Of a DNA stretch of 32,748 nt, positions 24,231 to 32,670 are shown one piece after another. Made by a program: the position numbers and the translations under genes. The stretch spans positions 1-32,748 of the forward strand of contig CABYFB010000008.1 of the NCBI GenBank assembly GCA_902518165.1, in the 5' to 3' direction. The stretch's first letter is position 1. Each line of letters begins with the position of its first letter. This DNA comes from an uncultured Pelagibacteraceae bacterium. Lineage in GTDB: Bacteria; Pseudomonadota; Alphaproteobacteria; Pelagibacterales; Pelagibacteraceae. The notes beneath the pieces are model-generated. The model was given only the letters and a program-made list of their open reading frames with translations. It ran no database searches and was not told the origin of the DNA.

Positions 24231-24320
24231 TGGCGGAGAGACTGGGATTCGAACCCAGGAAAGAGTTGCCCCTTTGCCGGTTTTCAAGACCGGTGCTTTC
24301 AACCGCTCAGCCATCTCTCC
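24231..24320 (-). tRNA. tRNA-Ser (anticodon TGA)
   Basis: On the minus strand, 90 bases fold as a class II tRNA: acceptor GGAGAGA pairs TCTCTCC, D-arm GGCTGAGCGGTTGAAAGC, anticodon stem CCGGT/ACCGG around CTTGAAA giving anticodon TGA, a long variable arm as expected for tRNA-Ser, T-arm CTGGGTTCGAATCCCAG, discriminator G and encoded CCA. It reads UCA, with wobble to other UCN codons. The gene abuts the sdhE stop on its 3' side and leaves 60 bases to rarD on its 5' side. Confidence 0.97.
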
Positions 24321-24380
24321 TAATTTGTAATAATTAAAATTCTATATTTCATAAACAAAATAGTTTAATTGATCAATATA

Positions 24381-25265
24381 ATGTTAAGCAAAAATCAATT
24401 TAATAAGGGTATAATTTTAACGGCATTTGGTTCTTTCTGGTGGGGTTTTATTGGAGTTATATATTTTAAATATATTGCTTTTGCTGGTCACATTGAAGTT
24501 GTCCTACATCGAAGTGCATGGACAACTGTAATGCTAATTTTAACAACAATTATTTTATCAAAGTGGAAAAAATTTAGCTCAGTTTTTAAAGATAAAAAAA
24601 AAATTATGATGCTGTTTTTATCTGGATTATTAATTTTTACGAATTGGGCTGTTTGGATTTATGCAATAGGGAATGATCAAGTTATAGATGCTAGTTTTGG
24701 ATATTTTATAATGCCTATAATAAGTGTTTTTTTAGGTTATTTTTTTTTAAAAGAGGAATTAAGTTTCAAAACTAAAATTTCACTTTTAATAGTAACTATA
24801 TCAATTTTGTATTTAGTAATATCTAGTTTCCAATCAATACCATGGGTTGGATTAATAGTAGCCTTAAGTTGGAGTTTTTATAATTTAGTAAGAAAAAAAA
24901 TTGATGTAGACACAGATATTGGTTTATTAGTTGAAAGTTTATTTATTTTTCCAGCGGTAATATTTGCTTTTTATTTAATTGTACAAAATGATTTAAATGA
25001 TTTTGATATATCGAATGTTAAATTAATGTTCATATTCATGCTGGCAGGCCCTATGACCGTGATTCCTTTATATTTATATGTTAGAGGTGTTGAATTATGT
25101 GGTTTAGGTCCAACTGGTATGGTTTTTTATATAACTCCAACTTTGCAGTTCTTGTTGGGTTATTTCTTATATAATGAGGAATTAGATATACATAAATTAA
25201 TCAGCTTTATTTTGATATGGATTGCTGTATCGATATACCTAAAAGATTTGTATGAAAAAAATTAA
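24381..25265 (+). CDS. rarD: RarD-type EamA/DMT family transporter
   Basis: This roughly 294-residue protein has about ten membrane helices and the RarD-type features of the drug/metabolite transporter superfamily: FGSFWWGFIGVIYFKYI near the start, EVVLHRSAWT, TNWAVWIYAIGNDQVIDASFGYFIMPIISVFLGYFFLKE, and the second-repeat GMVFYITPTLQFLLGYFLYNEEL. Its substrate cannot be told from sequence; E. coli RarD is named for chloramphenicol sensitivity but is uncharacterised. I chose the ATG at 24381; an in-frame TTG four codons earlier (24369) is possible but less likely. It is the first gene of the nine-gene run ending at 32670 and overlaps the next gene by 14 bases. Confidence 0.93.
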   Translation: MLSKNQFNKGIILTAFGSFWWGFIGVIYFKYIAFAGHIEVVLHRSAWTTVMLILTTIILSKWKKFSSVFKDKKKIMMLFLSGLLIFTNWAVWIYAIGNDQVIDASFGYFIMPIISVFLGYFFLKEELSFKTKISLLIVTISILYLVISSFQSIPWVGLIVALSWSFYNLVRKKIDVDTDIGLLVESLFIFPAVIFAFYLIVQNDLNDFDISNVKLMFIFMLAGPMTVIPLYLYVRGVELCGLGPTGMVFYITPTLQFLLGYFLYNEELDIHKLISFILIWIAVSIYLKDLYEKN

Positions 25266-26247
25266 ATTATTAATTATATCGATATTTATTATCTTTAACT
25301 CTTCAACTTTAATTGCTGATGATTTCAATGATTGGAAAGTTAAATTTAAAAAAAGAGCAATTAAAGAAGGTGTTAGTAAGGACACAGTCGATAAATTAAT
25401 AGACAGATCAAAATTTTTATCTGATGTAATTAAATATGATAGATATCAACCAGAATTTTATGAAGACACAAAGACTTATATTTCTAAAAGAACCTCATCA
25501 AAAAAAGTAAAATTAGGAAAAATTATATTAAATAAAGAAAATAATATTATTAATAAAGTATCTTCCGAATACAAAGTAGATAAAAATTTACTATTAGCAC
25601 TAATGGGTATTGAAACTAACTTTGGAAACTATTTAGGTAAAATGGATATCGTTTCTTCACTTGCAACATTAAGCTACGATCAAAGAAGAAGTGAATTTTT
25701 TACTAAAGAATTAATCACCCTTTTAAAATTAGTAGATGCAAAAATTATAGATCCAAGTACATTATTTGGATCTTGGGCAGGTGCATTTGGTAATTTTCAA
25801 TTTATGCCATCTACAATTAAAAATCATGCAATTGACTATAATAAAGATGGATCAATTGATCTAAAAAATATTGAGGATTCTTTTGCATCTGCAGCGAACT
25901 ATTTAAGTAATCTTGGATGGAATGATAATACACCGTGTTTTTATAGAATTAATCTAAATGAAAATATTCCTGATAAATATTTAAATACATCAGCAAAAAA
26001 AATTAAACATGAGAGAAAAGTAAAATATTTTAAAAATTATATAAAAAATTCGTCTTTTTTGGACAAATATGATAATTTGAAAGCAGCAATAGTTACTCCT
26101 GATGCTGAAATAGTAGAAAATGCAAATAAACTTAAACCAGCATATATTATTTTTAATAATTATAAGCTAATCTTAAAGTGGAACAGGTCATTAAGATTTA
26201 GTTTGGCCGTATGCACATTAAAAAATAGTTTTGAAAATGAAACTTAG
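25252..26247 (+). CDS. mltB: Lytic murein transglycosylase B
   Basis: This MltB-family enzyme cleaves the MurNAc-GlcNAc bond in peptidoglycan, leaving 1,6-anhydroMurNAc. The 331 residues begin with a Sec signal peptide (about 1-22, ending STLIADD; no lipobox Cys). The catalytic Glu121 sits in LLALMGIETNFGNYLGK, and GSWAGAFGNFQFMPSTIKNHAIDYNKDGSIDL follows, both diagnostic. The downstream gene encodes a SPOR-domain lipoprotein and the next a D,D-carboxypeptidase, so this is a cell-wall cluster. Its anhydro-muropeptide products are substrates for NagZ, encoded at 3749. It overlaps rarD by 14 bases and the next gene by 17. Confidence 0.96.
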   Translation: MKKIKLLIISIFIIFNSSTLIADDFNDWKVKFKKRAIKEGVSKDTVDKLIDRSKFLSDVIKYDRYQPEFYEDTKTYISKRTSSKKVKLGKIILNKENNIINKVSSEYKVDKNLLLALMGIETNFGNYLGKMDIVSSLATLSYDQRRSEFFTKELITLLKLVDAKIIDPSTLFGSWAGAFGNFQFMPSTIKNHAIDYNKDGSIDLKNIEDSFASAANYLSNLGWNDNTPCFYRINLNENIPDKYLNTSAKKIKHERKVKYFKNYIKNSSFLDKYDNLKAAIVTPDAEIVENANKLKPAYIIFNNYKLILKWNRSLRFSLAVCTLKNSFENET

Positions 26248-26989
26248 GATAATAATTTTTTTAGCAATAATTTTAACATCATGTGAAACTACTAATAAAA
26301 AAGTAACCACGAATAAAGATTTCAAAAATTATTCAAATGATGGATTTGCTCTCATATATAATAATGATATTTTCAAAAAAAAAATAGTTTCAAAAAAAAT
26401 AGATCAAAGATCATTAATTATTTTCAATAATAAACTTAAAAAAGATACAGATATAAAAATAACAAATTTGTTAAATGAAAAGTATTTAATTGCTAAAGTA
26501 GGAAAAAAATCGAAATATCCAATTTTTTATAATTCAGTAATTTCTGAAAGGATTGCTACTGAACTTGATATTGATCCTGATCAACCCTATGTACGTGTAG
26601 AAACAATAAATTCTAGTAATACTTTTGTTGCAAATAAAGCTAAAACCTTTGATGAGGAAAAAAAAGTAGCTAATAAAGCTCCAGTAGACAGCATTTCAAT
26701 CCAAAATATATCAATTGAAAAAGATAATAATTCAAAAGTTGAAAAGATGAAAAATACAAAATTTGAATTTATAATTAAATTTGCTGATTTATTTTTTGAA
26801 GAATCTGCAATTACATTGAAAAAAAGACTTGAGGATGAATACAATTTAAAAGACATAAATATCAAAAAAATGTCTAAAAATTTATATAGAGTTTACAAGG
26901 GTCCTTTTTATAATTTAGGATCAATTAAAAATGTATATAATGAGATTGCTGATATAAATTTTGAAAATATTGAATTAATAAAATTATGA
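26231..26989 (+). CDS. rlpA: RlpA-like SPOR lipoprotein with degenerate barrel domain
   Basis: This 252-residue lipoprotein has a signal with lipobox ILTSC (Cys18), a central domain (about 38-124) that aligns to the RlpA double-psi beta-barrel (DIKITNLLNEKYLIAKV and YVRVET match its conserved framework), a charged linker, and a C-terminal SPOR domain (about 175-252) ending YRVYKGPFYN, which binds denuded septal peptidoglycan. In the alignment three of the four acidic/His residues associated with RlpA lytic activity are replaced (Lys55, Asn66, Lys92); only Asp58 is kept. The usual mltB-rlpA-dac order supports the assignment. It may act as a septal scaffold rather than an enzyme, which is inference. 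The mltB stop lies 17 bases inside it. Confidence 0.75.
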   Translation: MKMKLRIIIFLAIILTSCETTNKKVTTNKDFKNYSNDGFALIYNNDIFKKKIVSKKIDQRSLIIFNNKLKKDTDIKITNLLNEKYLIAKVGKKSKYPIFYNSVISERIATELDIDPDQPYVRVETINSSNTFVANKAKTFDEEKKVANKAPVDSISIQNISIEKDNNSKVEKMKNTKFEFIIKFADLFFEESAITLKKRLEDEYNLKDINIKKMSKNLYRVYKGPFYNLGSIKNVYNEIADINFENIELIKL

Positions 26990-28140
26990 AAATAAAAGCA
27001 CTATTAACTTTTGTCCTATCATTTTTAGTTATAACTAATATTTCTTATGCAAAATTTAACATAAATGCACGAACTGCAATTTTACAAGACTATTTATCTG
27101 GTGAAATTTTATATGAAAAAAATTCTGATGAGAGAATTTTTCCTGCCTCTATGACAAAAATAATGACCTCAATCATTGCTTTTGATTTATTGAAAAGTGG
27201 AGAAATTACTTTAGATGAAAAATTTATCGTTTCTGAAAATGCCTGGAGATTATCCTCATCTGGTTATTCATCAATGTTTATAATGGTTGGTGATGAAGTT
27301 TCGGTAGAAGATTTATTATTAGGTATAATTGTTGCTTCAGGTAATGATGCTTGTGTGGCTTTGGCTGAAGGTATTGCAGGAACTGAGGACGAGTTTGCTT
27401 TACTAATGACTGAGAAAGCTCAAGAAATTGGGATGGAAAATACTAATTTTTCAAATTCGTCAGGGATTAATGATGATAATAATTATTCAACCGTTAGAGA
27501 TATTTTAATTATGTCTAATTATTTAATAAAAGAACATCCTAAATATTATGAGTATTTTAAAATTAAAGAATTTACTTGGAGTAGGACGGGCGGAGATCCA
27601 ATTACACAAGGAAATAGAAATCCATTATTATATAAAAATATGGGTGTAGATGGAATTAAAACAGGCTACCTTGGTTCTGAGAAATATTCATTAGCATCAT
27701 CTATATTAAGAAAAGAAAGAAGATTAATTGCTGTTGCGAGTGGTTTTGAAACAAAAAATTCTAGATCAAAGCAATCACAAAAATTGTTAACATGGGGAAT
27801 TACAAATTTCGATACAATAAAAATAAGTAATGATAACGAATATCTTTATGAACTAGATGTTTGGCAGGGAAATAAGAAAAAAGTAAAAGTCAATACTAAA
27901 GACATAATTTATAAGACCATTCCAAAAGCTAAAAAAAAATACATGAAAGTGAAGATTGTTTATGATGGTCCTATACAAGCACCTATAAAAAAAGGAGAAA
28001 AATTAGCAGAAATAAAAGTATTATATAAAGATGAAGTTATATCTAATCATGACTTATTTTCTACAGAAAATATCAAACAGCAAAATGCAATATCAAGGTT
28101 GATAACTTCTATCAATTTTTTGATATGGGGTGATGTCTAA
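26986..28140 (+). CDS. dacA: D-alanyl-D-alanine carboxypeptidase (PBP5/6 type)
   Basis: This penicillin-binding protein trims the terminal D-Ala from peptidoglycan pentapeptides. In 384 residues: a signal peptide (1-22, ending SYA), the SxxK motif SMTK at 55-58 inside FPASMTKIMT, SGN at 118-120 in VASGNDACVAL, and KTG at 225-227 in GIKTGYLG, the three active-site motifs of the serine D,D-peptidase fold. The C-terminal part (about 265-384) matches the beta-rich PBP5 C-terminal region and ends in a hydrophobic helix for membrane binding. It overlaps the RlpA-like gene by four bases and tmk by six to eight. dacA and dacC cannot be told apart here. Confidence 0.96.
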   Translation: MKIKALLTFVLSFLVITNISYAKFNINARTAILQDYLSGEILYEKNSDERIFPASMTKIMTSIIAFDLLKSGEITLDEKFIVSENAWRLSSSGYSSMFIMVGDEVSVEDLLLGIIVASGNDACVALAEGIAGTEDEFALLMTEKAQEIGMENTNFSNSSGINDDNNYSTVRDILIMSNYLIKEHPKYYEYFKIKEFTWSRTGGDPITQGNRNPLLYKNMGVDGIKTGYLGSEKYSLASSILRKERRLIAVASGFETKNSRSKQSQKLLTWGITNFDTIKISNDNEYLYELDVWQGNKKKVKVNTKDIIYKTIPKAKKKYMKVKIVYDGPIQAPIKKGEKLAEIKVLYKDEVISNHDLFSTENIKQQNAISRLITSINFLIWGDV

Positions 28141-28747
28141 GTATCCAATTATTATATTTGAAGGCATTGAGGCCTCGGGAAAAACTACAAATTTTAAAAT
28201 TGTTGCAAATTATTTAAAAAAGCGAAGAAAAAGTTTTATAAAATTAAGAGAACCTGGTGGATCATTATTTTCAGAAAAAATAAGAAAGTTGATTTTAAAT
28301 AAGAAACTAAATTTAAATAATAAAACCGATCTATTGCTTTTTTATGCTGGTAGATCAGAAAATTTTGAGAAAATTATTAAAAAAAATTATAAAAAAAAAA
28401 TAATACTAATTGATCGATTTACAGATTCTACTGTTGCATATCAACATTATGGCATGAAAATTGATTTAAAGGTAATTAAAATGCTGAATAAGTTTATAAT
28501 TGGAAATTTTAATCCTAATATAGTTTTTTTAAGTACTGTAAATTCAAAAAATTTACAAAAAAGGCTTAGAAATAGATCTAACTTAAATAGATATGATAAA
28601 TTTAAACTTAAATTTTACAACAAAGTTCAGAACGGCTATGAAAAAATATCAAGAAATAAGAGCAAATATATTAAAATTAATTCAAACACTAATACAATTA
28701 ACGAAGTAAAAAAAATCATAATAAATAAACTTGAGAAATTAATATAA
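28133..28747 (+). CDS. tmk: Thymidylate kinase
   Basis: Tmk phosphorylates dTMP to dTDP for DNA synthesis. Its 204 residues show the P-loop GIEASGKTT at 11-19, the DR(Y/F) region IDRFTDSTVAYQHYG, and REPGGSLFSEKIRKL; the LID-side RLRNRSNLNRYD is Arg-rich. I used the ATG at 28133; a GTG one codon earlier (28130) is also possible and adds only one residue. The start lies inside the preceding carboxypeptidase gene, and holB begins on the next base after its stop, consistent with tightly coupled translation of replication genes. Confidence 0.96.
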   Translation: MSKYPIIIFEGIEASGKTTNFKIVANYLKKRRKSFIKLREPGGSLFSEKIRKLILNKKLNLNNKTDLLLFYAGRSENFEKIIKKNYKKKIILIDRFTDSTVAYQHYGMKIDLKVIKMLNKFIIGNFNPNIVFLSTVNSKNLQKRLRNRSNLNRYDKFKLKFYNKVQNGYEKISRNKSKYIKINSNTNTINEVKKIIINKLEKLI

Positions 28748-29617
28748 ATGTCTGAATATAAATTAATTGGACACGAAACATATTTAGAAAAATTCGTAAC
28801 ACTTTACGAAAATAATGAACTTCCAAATAAAATTTTATTATCCGGTAAAAAAGGTATTGGAAAATCATTACTTACAAAAAAATTTTTATATAAAATTTTT
28901 AATTCTAATAACGATAATGAGCTAATAAAAAACAAATCCCATCCTAATGTTTTAAATATAAAAAAAAATAATGATAAAAAAAATATAGAAATTGATCAAA
29001 TTAGAGAAATCATAAAGTTTACAAATCAATCTTCCTTTAATAATAAATCAAGATTTATAATCCTCGACGATGTTGAATTTTTAAATATCAATTCATCAAA
29101 TGCTTTATTAAAAAATTTAGAAGAACCAAATGAAAATGTTTTTTTTATTTTAATTTTTAATTCTGAGAAGTTTTTAATAGATACAATAAAATCACGATGT
29201 ATAGAATTTAAATTAAGTTTATCTAATGAAAATACCAGATTGATTGTCAATAATTACTTTAATGAAAATATTTATGAACAAATAAATTCAAATTTACTGA
29301 ATTATTACTCAACACCCTTTTTTTTAATATCCCTAATAAACTATATGAATGAATTTGAATTATCAGTATCCGAAACCACAGTTGATGATTTGTTAGTTAA
29401 TTTAATTAACAATAAGCATTATATTAAACAAGAGTTTATAAGAGATAATTTAAATATGATTATTGAATTATTTTTTTATAAACATATAAACACAACAAAA
29501 AAACTGTCATATAAAGTTAAAGAATATTATTATTCAAAACTATCTAATGTAAAAAAATTTAATCTTGATTATGAAACATTTTTTTTAGAATTTAAGGATA
29601 AATTACTAAGTGAATAA
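28748..29617 (+). CDS. holB: DNA polymerase III subunit delta' (clamp-loader)
   Basis: HolB is the non-loading wrench subunit of the clamp-loader complex. Its 289 residues contain the P-loop SGKKGIGKS at 32-40, IEIDQIREIIKF, FIILDDVEFLNINSSNALLKNLEEP and the SRC motif in DTIKSRCIEF. The E. coli-type four-cysteine zinc module after the P-loop is absent; only the HP of SHPNVLNI remains, as I remember is usual in alphaproteobacterial delta' subunits. The C-terminal domain is Asn/Lys-rich and diverged. It abuts tmk and overlaps metG by eight bases, the standard tmk-holB-metG-tatD cluster. Confidence 0.93.
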   Translation: MSEYKLIGHETYLEKFVTLYENNELPNKILLSGKKGIGKSLLTKKFLYKIFNSNNDNELIKNKSHPNVLNIKKNNDKKNIEIDQIREIIKFTNQSSFNNKSRFIILDDVEFLNINSSNALLKNLEEPNENVFFILIFNSEKFLIDTIKSRCIEFKLSLSNENTRLIVNNYFNENIYEQINSNLLNYYSTPFFLISLINYMNEFELSVSETTVDDLLVNLINNKHYIKQEFIRDNLNMIIELFFYKHINTTKKLSYKVKEYYYSKLSNVKKFNLDYETFFLEFKDKLLSE

Positions 29618-31136
29618 AAATTATTATATAACAACACCAATTTACTATCCTTCCGCAAAACCTCATATGGGACATGCATATTCAAGCATTATTGCTGATT
29701 TTTTTGCACGTTTCAAAAAAATTGATGGTTTTAATGTCTATTTTTTAACAGGCACAGATGAGCATGGATTAAAAATACAAAGATCTGCTGAAAAGTTAAA
29801 TAAAGACCCAAAATCATTTTGTGATGAAATAAGTAAAACATTTGAGGATTTAACAAAAACATTAAACTTATCAAATACTGATTTTATAAGAACTACAGAA
29901 GATAGACATAAAGTATCTGTACAAAATTTATGGAATATACTTGAAAAAAATAAGCAAATTTTTTTGTCTAAATATTCTGGTTGGTATTCTGTATCAGACG
30001 AGGCTTTTTATAATGAAGATGAAGTTGAGGATAAAGATGGTTTAAAAGTTGCTAAATCATCTGGTTCAGCTGTTGAGTGGGTTGAAGAAGAATCTTTTTT
30101 TTTTAAACTTTCAGAATGGGAAAAACCGTTATTAGATTTTTATGAAAAAAATAAAAATTTTATATTACCTGAAAGTAGAAGAAATGAAGTAATTAGCTTT
30201 GTCAAAAGTGGCTTAAAAGACTTATCTGTTAGTAGAAAAACATTTTCTTGGGGTGTGAAAGTACCGAGTGATGAAAATCATGTTGTTTATGTGTGGTTAG
30301 ATGCATTAACAAATTATTTAAGTTCTTTAAAATATCCCGATGAAAATAATGAATTATATAAAAGTTTTTGGCCAGCAGATTTACATATTATTGGTAAAGA
30401 CATATTAAGATTTCATGCTATTTATTGGCCAGCATTCTTATTGGCTGCAAAAATAGAACCACCAAAAAGGGTATACGGCCATGGATGGATACTCTCTGGA
30501 GATGAAAAAATGTCAAAATCAAAAGGAAATATTTTAGATCCATTAGAAATAATAAATGTTTATGGTTTAGATCCATTAAGATATTATTTACTTAAAGAAG
30601 TTTCTTTTGGCAATGATGGAAATATTTCAGAGGAAAAACTAGAAAATTGTATTAATAGTGATTTAGCAAATAATTTTGGAAACTTATGTCAAAGAGTACT
30701 TTCTTTCGCTGAAAAAAATTGTTCATCTTTAATACCTGATCACAAATATAATGATGAAGATTTAGAAATTTTAAAACCATTAAATAATCTAGACAAAATA
30801 AGATCATTTATAGATAATCAAGACATAAACCAATATATGAGTTTTATTGTTGATAGATTGTTTGCGGCAAACAAATACTTTAATGATCAGGAACCTTGGA
30901 AGAAGAAAGATGATAGATTAAGGTTAAATACGATTGTTTATACTGCATTAGAATTAATTAGAAAAATTACTATCTTGCTTTATCCAGTAATGCCAGAAAC
31001 ATCATTAAAAGTGCTAAATGTTTTTGATGAAACAGAAAATTCTATTGATTTTACATCAATTGATAATAATGAGATTTTAAAAAAAGATTTAAAAATAAAT
31101 AAATTGGATATTTTGTTTAAAAAAATTGAAAAATGA
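29610..31136 (+). CDS. metG: Methionyl-tRNA synthetase
   Basis: This class I synthetase charges initiator and elongator tRNA-Met. The 508 residues show the HIGH-type PSAKPHMGHAYSS near residue 20 and the KMSKS loop in ILSGDEKMSKSKGN. The connective region reads GWYSVSDEAFYNEDEVEDKDGLKVAKSSGSAVEWVEEESFFFKL, lacking the zinc-binding cysteines of E. coli MetRS; this metal-free form is known in alphaproteobacteria. There is no C-terminal tRNA-binding EMAP-like domain. It starts with GTG at 29610 within holB, and the following TatD gene overlaps it by four bases. Confidence 0.98.
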   Translation: MNKNYYITTPIYYPSAKPHMGHAYSSIIADFFARFKKIDGFNVYFLTGTDEHGLKIQRSAEKLNKDPKSFCDEISKTFEDLTKTLNLSNTDFIRTTEDRHKVSVQNLWNILEKNKQIFLSKYSGWYSVSDEAFYNEDEVEDKDGLKVAKSSGSAVEWVEEESFFFKLSEWEKPLLDFYEKNKNFILPESRRNEVISFVKSGLKDLSVSRKTFSWGVKVPSDENHVVYVWLDALTNYLSSLKYPDENNELYKSFWPADLHIIGKDILRFHAIYWPAFLLAAKIEPPKRVYGHGWILSGDEKMSKSKGNILDPLEIINVYGLDPLRYYLLKEVSFGNDGNISEEKLENCINSDLANNFGNLCQRVLSFAEKNCSSLIPDHKYNDEDLEILKPLNNLDKIRSFIDNQDINQYMSFIVDRLFAANKYFNDQEPWKKKDDRLRLNTIVYTALELIRKITILLYPVMPETSLKVLNVFDETENSIDFTSIDNNEILKKDLKINKLDILFKKIEK

Positions 31137-31894
31137 TAGACTCACATTGTCATCTTGATCACGAACCCCTTTATTCAAATATTAGTAATGTTATCAAACG
31201 TTCTAAGGAAAATGGATTAAAGAAAATTCTAACTATTTCAACCAATTCAAAAAGTTTTGAAAACATTAAAAAAATAATAAATCTTGATGAAATAATTTAT
31301 GGAAGTATAGGAATTCATCCTCATGAGTCCAGTATTGATAAGATGGATAAAGAATTCATTGTTGAAAATGCTAATAAATTTAAAAAAATAATTGGAGTAG
31401 GAGAGACAGGATTAGATTTTTATTATGAAAATAGTCATAAAGATGATCAAATTAAAAGTTTTGAGACACATATAGAGGCCTCCATTGAACTAAATTATCC
31501 TTTAATAGTTCATTCTAGAAGTGCCGAAACAGAAACTTTTGATATTTTAAATAGATATAAAAATAGTGATATTAAAATACTTATGCATTGTTTTACAGGT
31601 TCAAAAGAGTTTGCAAAAAAATTGATGACATTAAATGCGTATTTTTCTGCTAGTGGAATAATAACTTTTAAAAATAGCAATGATCTACAAGAAACTTTTA
31701 AAATGATTGAAAATGATAAAATTTTAATTGAAACAGACAGTCCTTTCTTGGCACCCATACCAATGAGAGGAAAAAAAAATGAACCTTCTTTTATTAAATA
31801 TACATTGGAAAAACTTTCAGAATTAAAATCAAAAACCTTTGATGAATTAGAAACTATTACAAATGATAATTTTGAAAGATTATTTTTTCATTAA
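31133..31894 (+). CDS. tatD: TatD-family metal-dependent hydrolase
   Basis: TatD proteins are amidohydrolase-fold deoxyribonucleases involved in DNA repair; the name reflects an old link to Tat export, but they are not part of the translocon. The 253 residues keep the metal ligands: His4/His6 in DSHCHLD, Glu in GVGETGLDFYYE, His in PLIVHSR, His in ILMHCFTGS, and Asp in LIETDSPFLAP. Family length is about 255-260 residues. It overlaps metG by four bases and shares one base with the following gene. Confidence 0.97.
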   Translation: MIDSHCHLDHEPLYSNISNVIKRSKENGLKKILTISTNSKSFENIKKIINLDEIIYGSIGIHPHESSIDKMDKEFIVENANKFKKIIGVGETGLDFYYENSHKDDQIKSFETHIEASIELNYPLIVHSRSAETETFDILNRYKNSDIKILMHCFTGSKEFAKKLMTLNAYFSASGIITFKNSNDLQETFKMIENDKILIETDSPFLAPIPMRGKKNEPSFIKYTLEKLSELKSKTFDELETITNDNFERLFFH

Positions 31895-32670
31895 TGAGTA
31901 TTAAATTTATAATATTAGGTTGTGGAAGCTCAATGGGTGTACCAAGACCTGATGGATTTTTTGGAAATTGTGATCCCAAAAATAAGAAAAACTATAGAAC
32001 AAGATGTTCTGCACTTGTTAAAACAACTGATGAAAATATTTTAATTGATACATCTCCTGACTTAAGACACCAGTTACTGCGTCATAAAATTAAGAAGATT
32101 GATAAAGTATTCTACTCACATATGCATGCTGATCAAACCCACGGAATAAATGATTTGAGATCTTTTTTTATTAATAGTAGGAAACAAGTTAATGTTTATG
32201 CCGATAATGAAACATCTAAATATTTAAAACAAAGTTTTTCATATTGTTTTGAAAGTTTCTCAAAAGAATATCCAGCTACTTTAAAATTAAATAAACTAAA
32301 AAAAAATTCATTTATTAAACATAAAAATAAAAATATAAAATTTAAGTCGATTGTTGTTGAGCACGGTTCTGTCAGTTCTAATTGTTTTATAATTGATAAA
32401 AAACTTGCATACATAACAGATGTAAGTGAAATTTACGAAAAAGATTATTCTTATTTCAAAAATCTCAAGTATTTAATAATTGATTGTCTGTGGTACAATT
32501 TTCATCCATCACACTTTAATTTGGAAAAATCTTTATCATTTATTAAAAAATTTAAACCAAAAAAAGCTATACTTTCAAATTTATCTCACGTGCTAGATTA
32601 TAATAAGTTAAAAAGAGTTATACCTAAAAATGTTATACCAGCACATGATGGTTTAACGATAGAACTATAA
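31894..32670 (+). CDS. MBL-fold metallohydrolase (PhnP-like), Gln at a metal-ligand position
   Basis: This 258-residue protein belongs to the metallo-beta-lactamase fold, PhnP/phosphoribosyl cyclic phosphodiesterase-like branch, with ILGCGSSMGVPRP, DTSPDLRHQLL, the loop SHMHADQTHGINDLR (His76, His78, Asp80, Gln81), VEHGS (His157), ITDVS (Asp176) and NFHPSHFNLEKSL (His204/His207). The usual HxHxDH motif reads HxHxDQ, and the late NLH motif reads NLSH. The gene position after tatD is standard in alphaproteobacteria. The substrate is unknown; a cyclic-phosphate or RNA-related substrate is suggested only by family. It shares one base with tatD and overlaps the converging terminal gene by six bases. 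Confidence 0.87.
   Translation: MSIKFIILGCGSSMGVPRPDGFFGNCDPKNKKNYRTRCSALVKTTDENILIDTSPDLRHQLLRHKIKKIDKVFYSHMHADQTHGINDLRSFFINSRKQVNVYADNETSKYLKQSFSYCFESFSKEYPATLKLNKLKKNSFIKHKNKNIKFKSIVVEHGSVSSNCFIIDKKLAYITDVSEIYEKDYSYFKNLKYLIIDCLWYNFHPSHFNLEKSLSFIKKFKPKKAILSNLSHVLDYNKLKRVIPKNVIPAHDGLTIEL

Noticed and set aside
24231..24320. tRNA-Ser as an attachment site for an inserted element
   Set aside because: Flanked by sdhE and rarD with no integrase or direct repeat, and neighbouring base composition is unchanged.
29610..31136. MetRS lacking zinc cysteines as a novel feature
   Set aside because: Metal-free connective peptides are known in MetRS of alphaproteobacteria; not unusual alone.
31133..31894. 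TatD as part of the Tat export machinery encoded upstream
   Set aside because: TatD is a metal-dependent nuclease-type hydrolase; the name is historical, and the gene sits with metG as in most bacteria.
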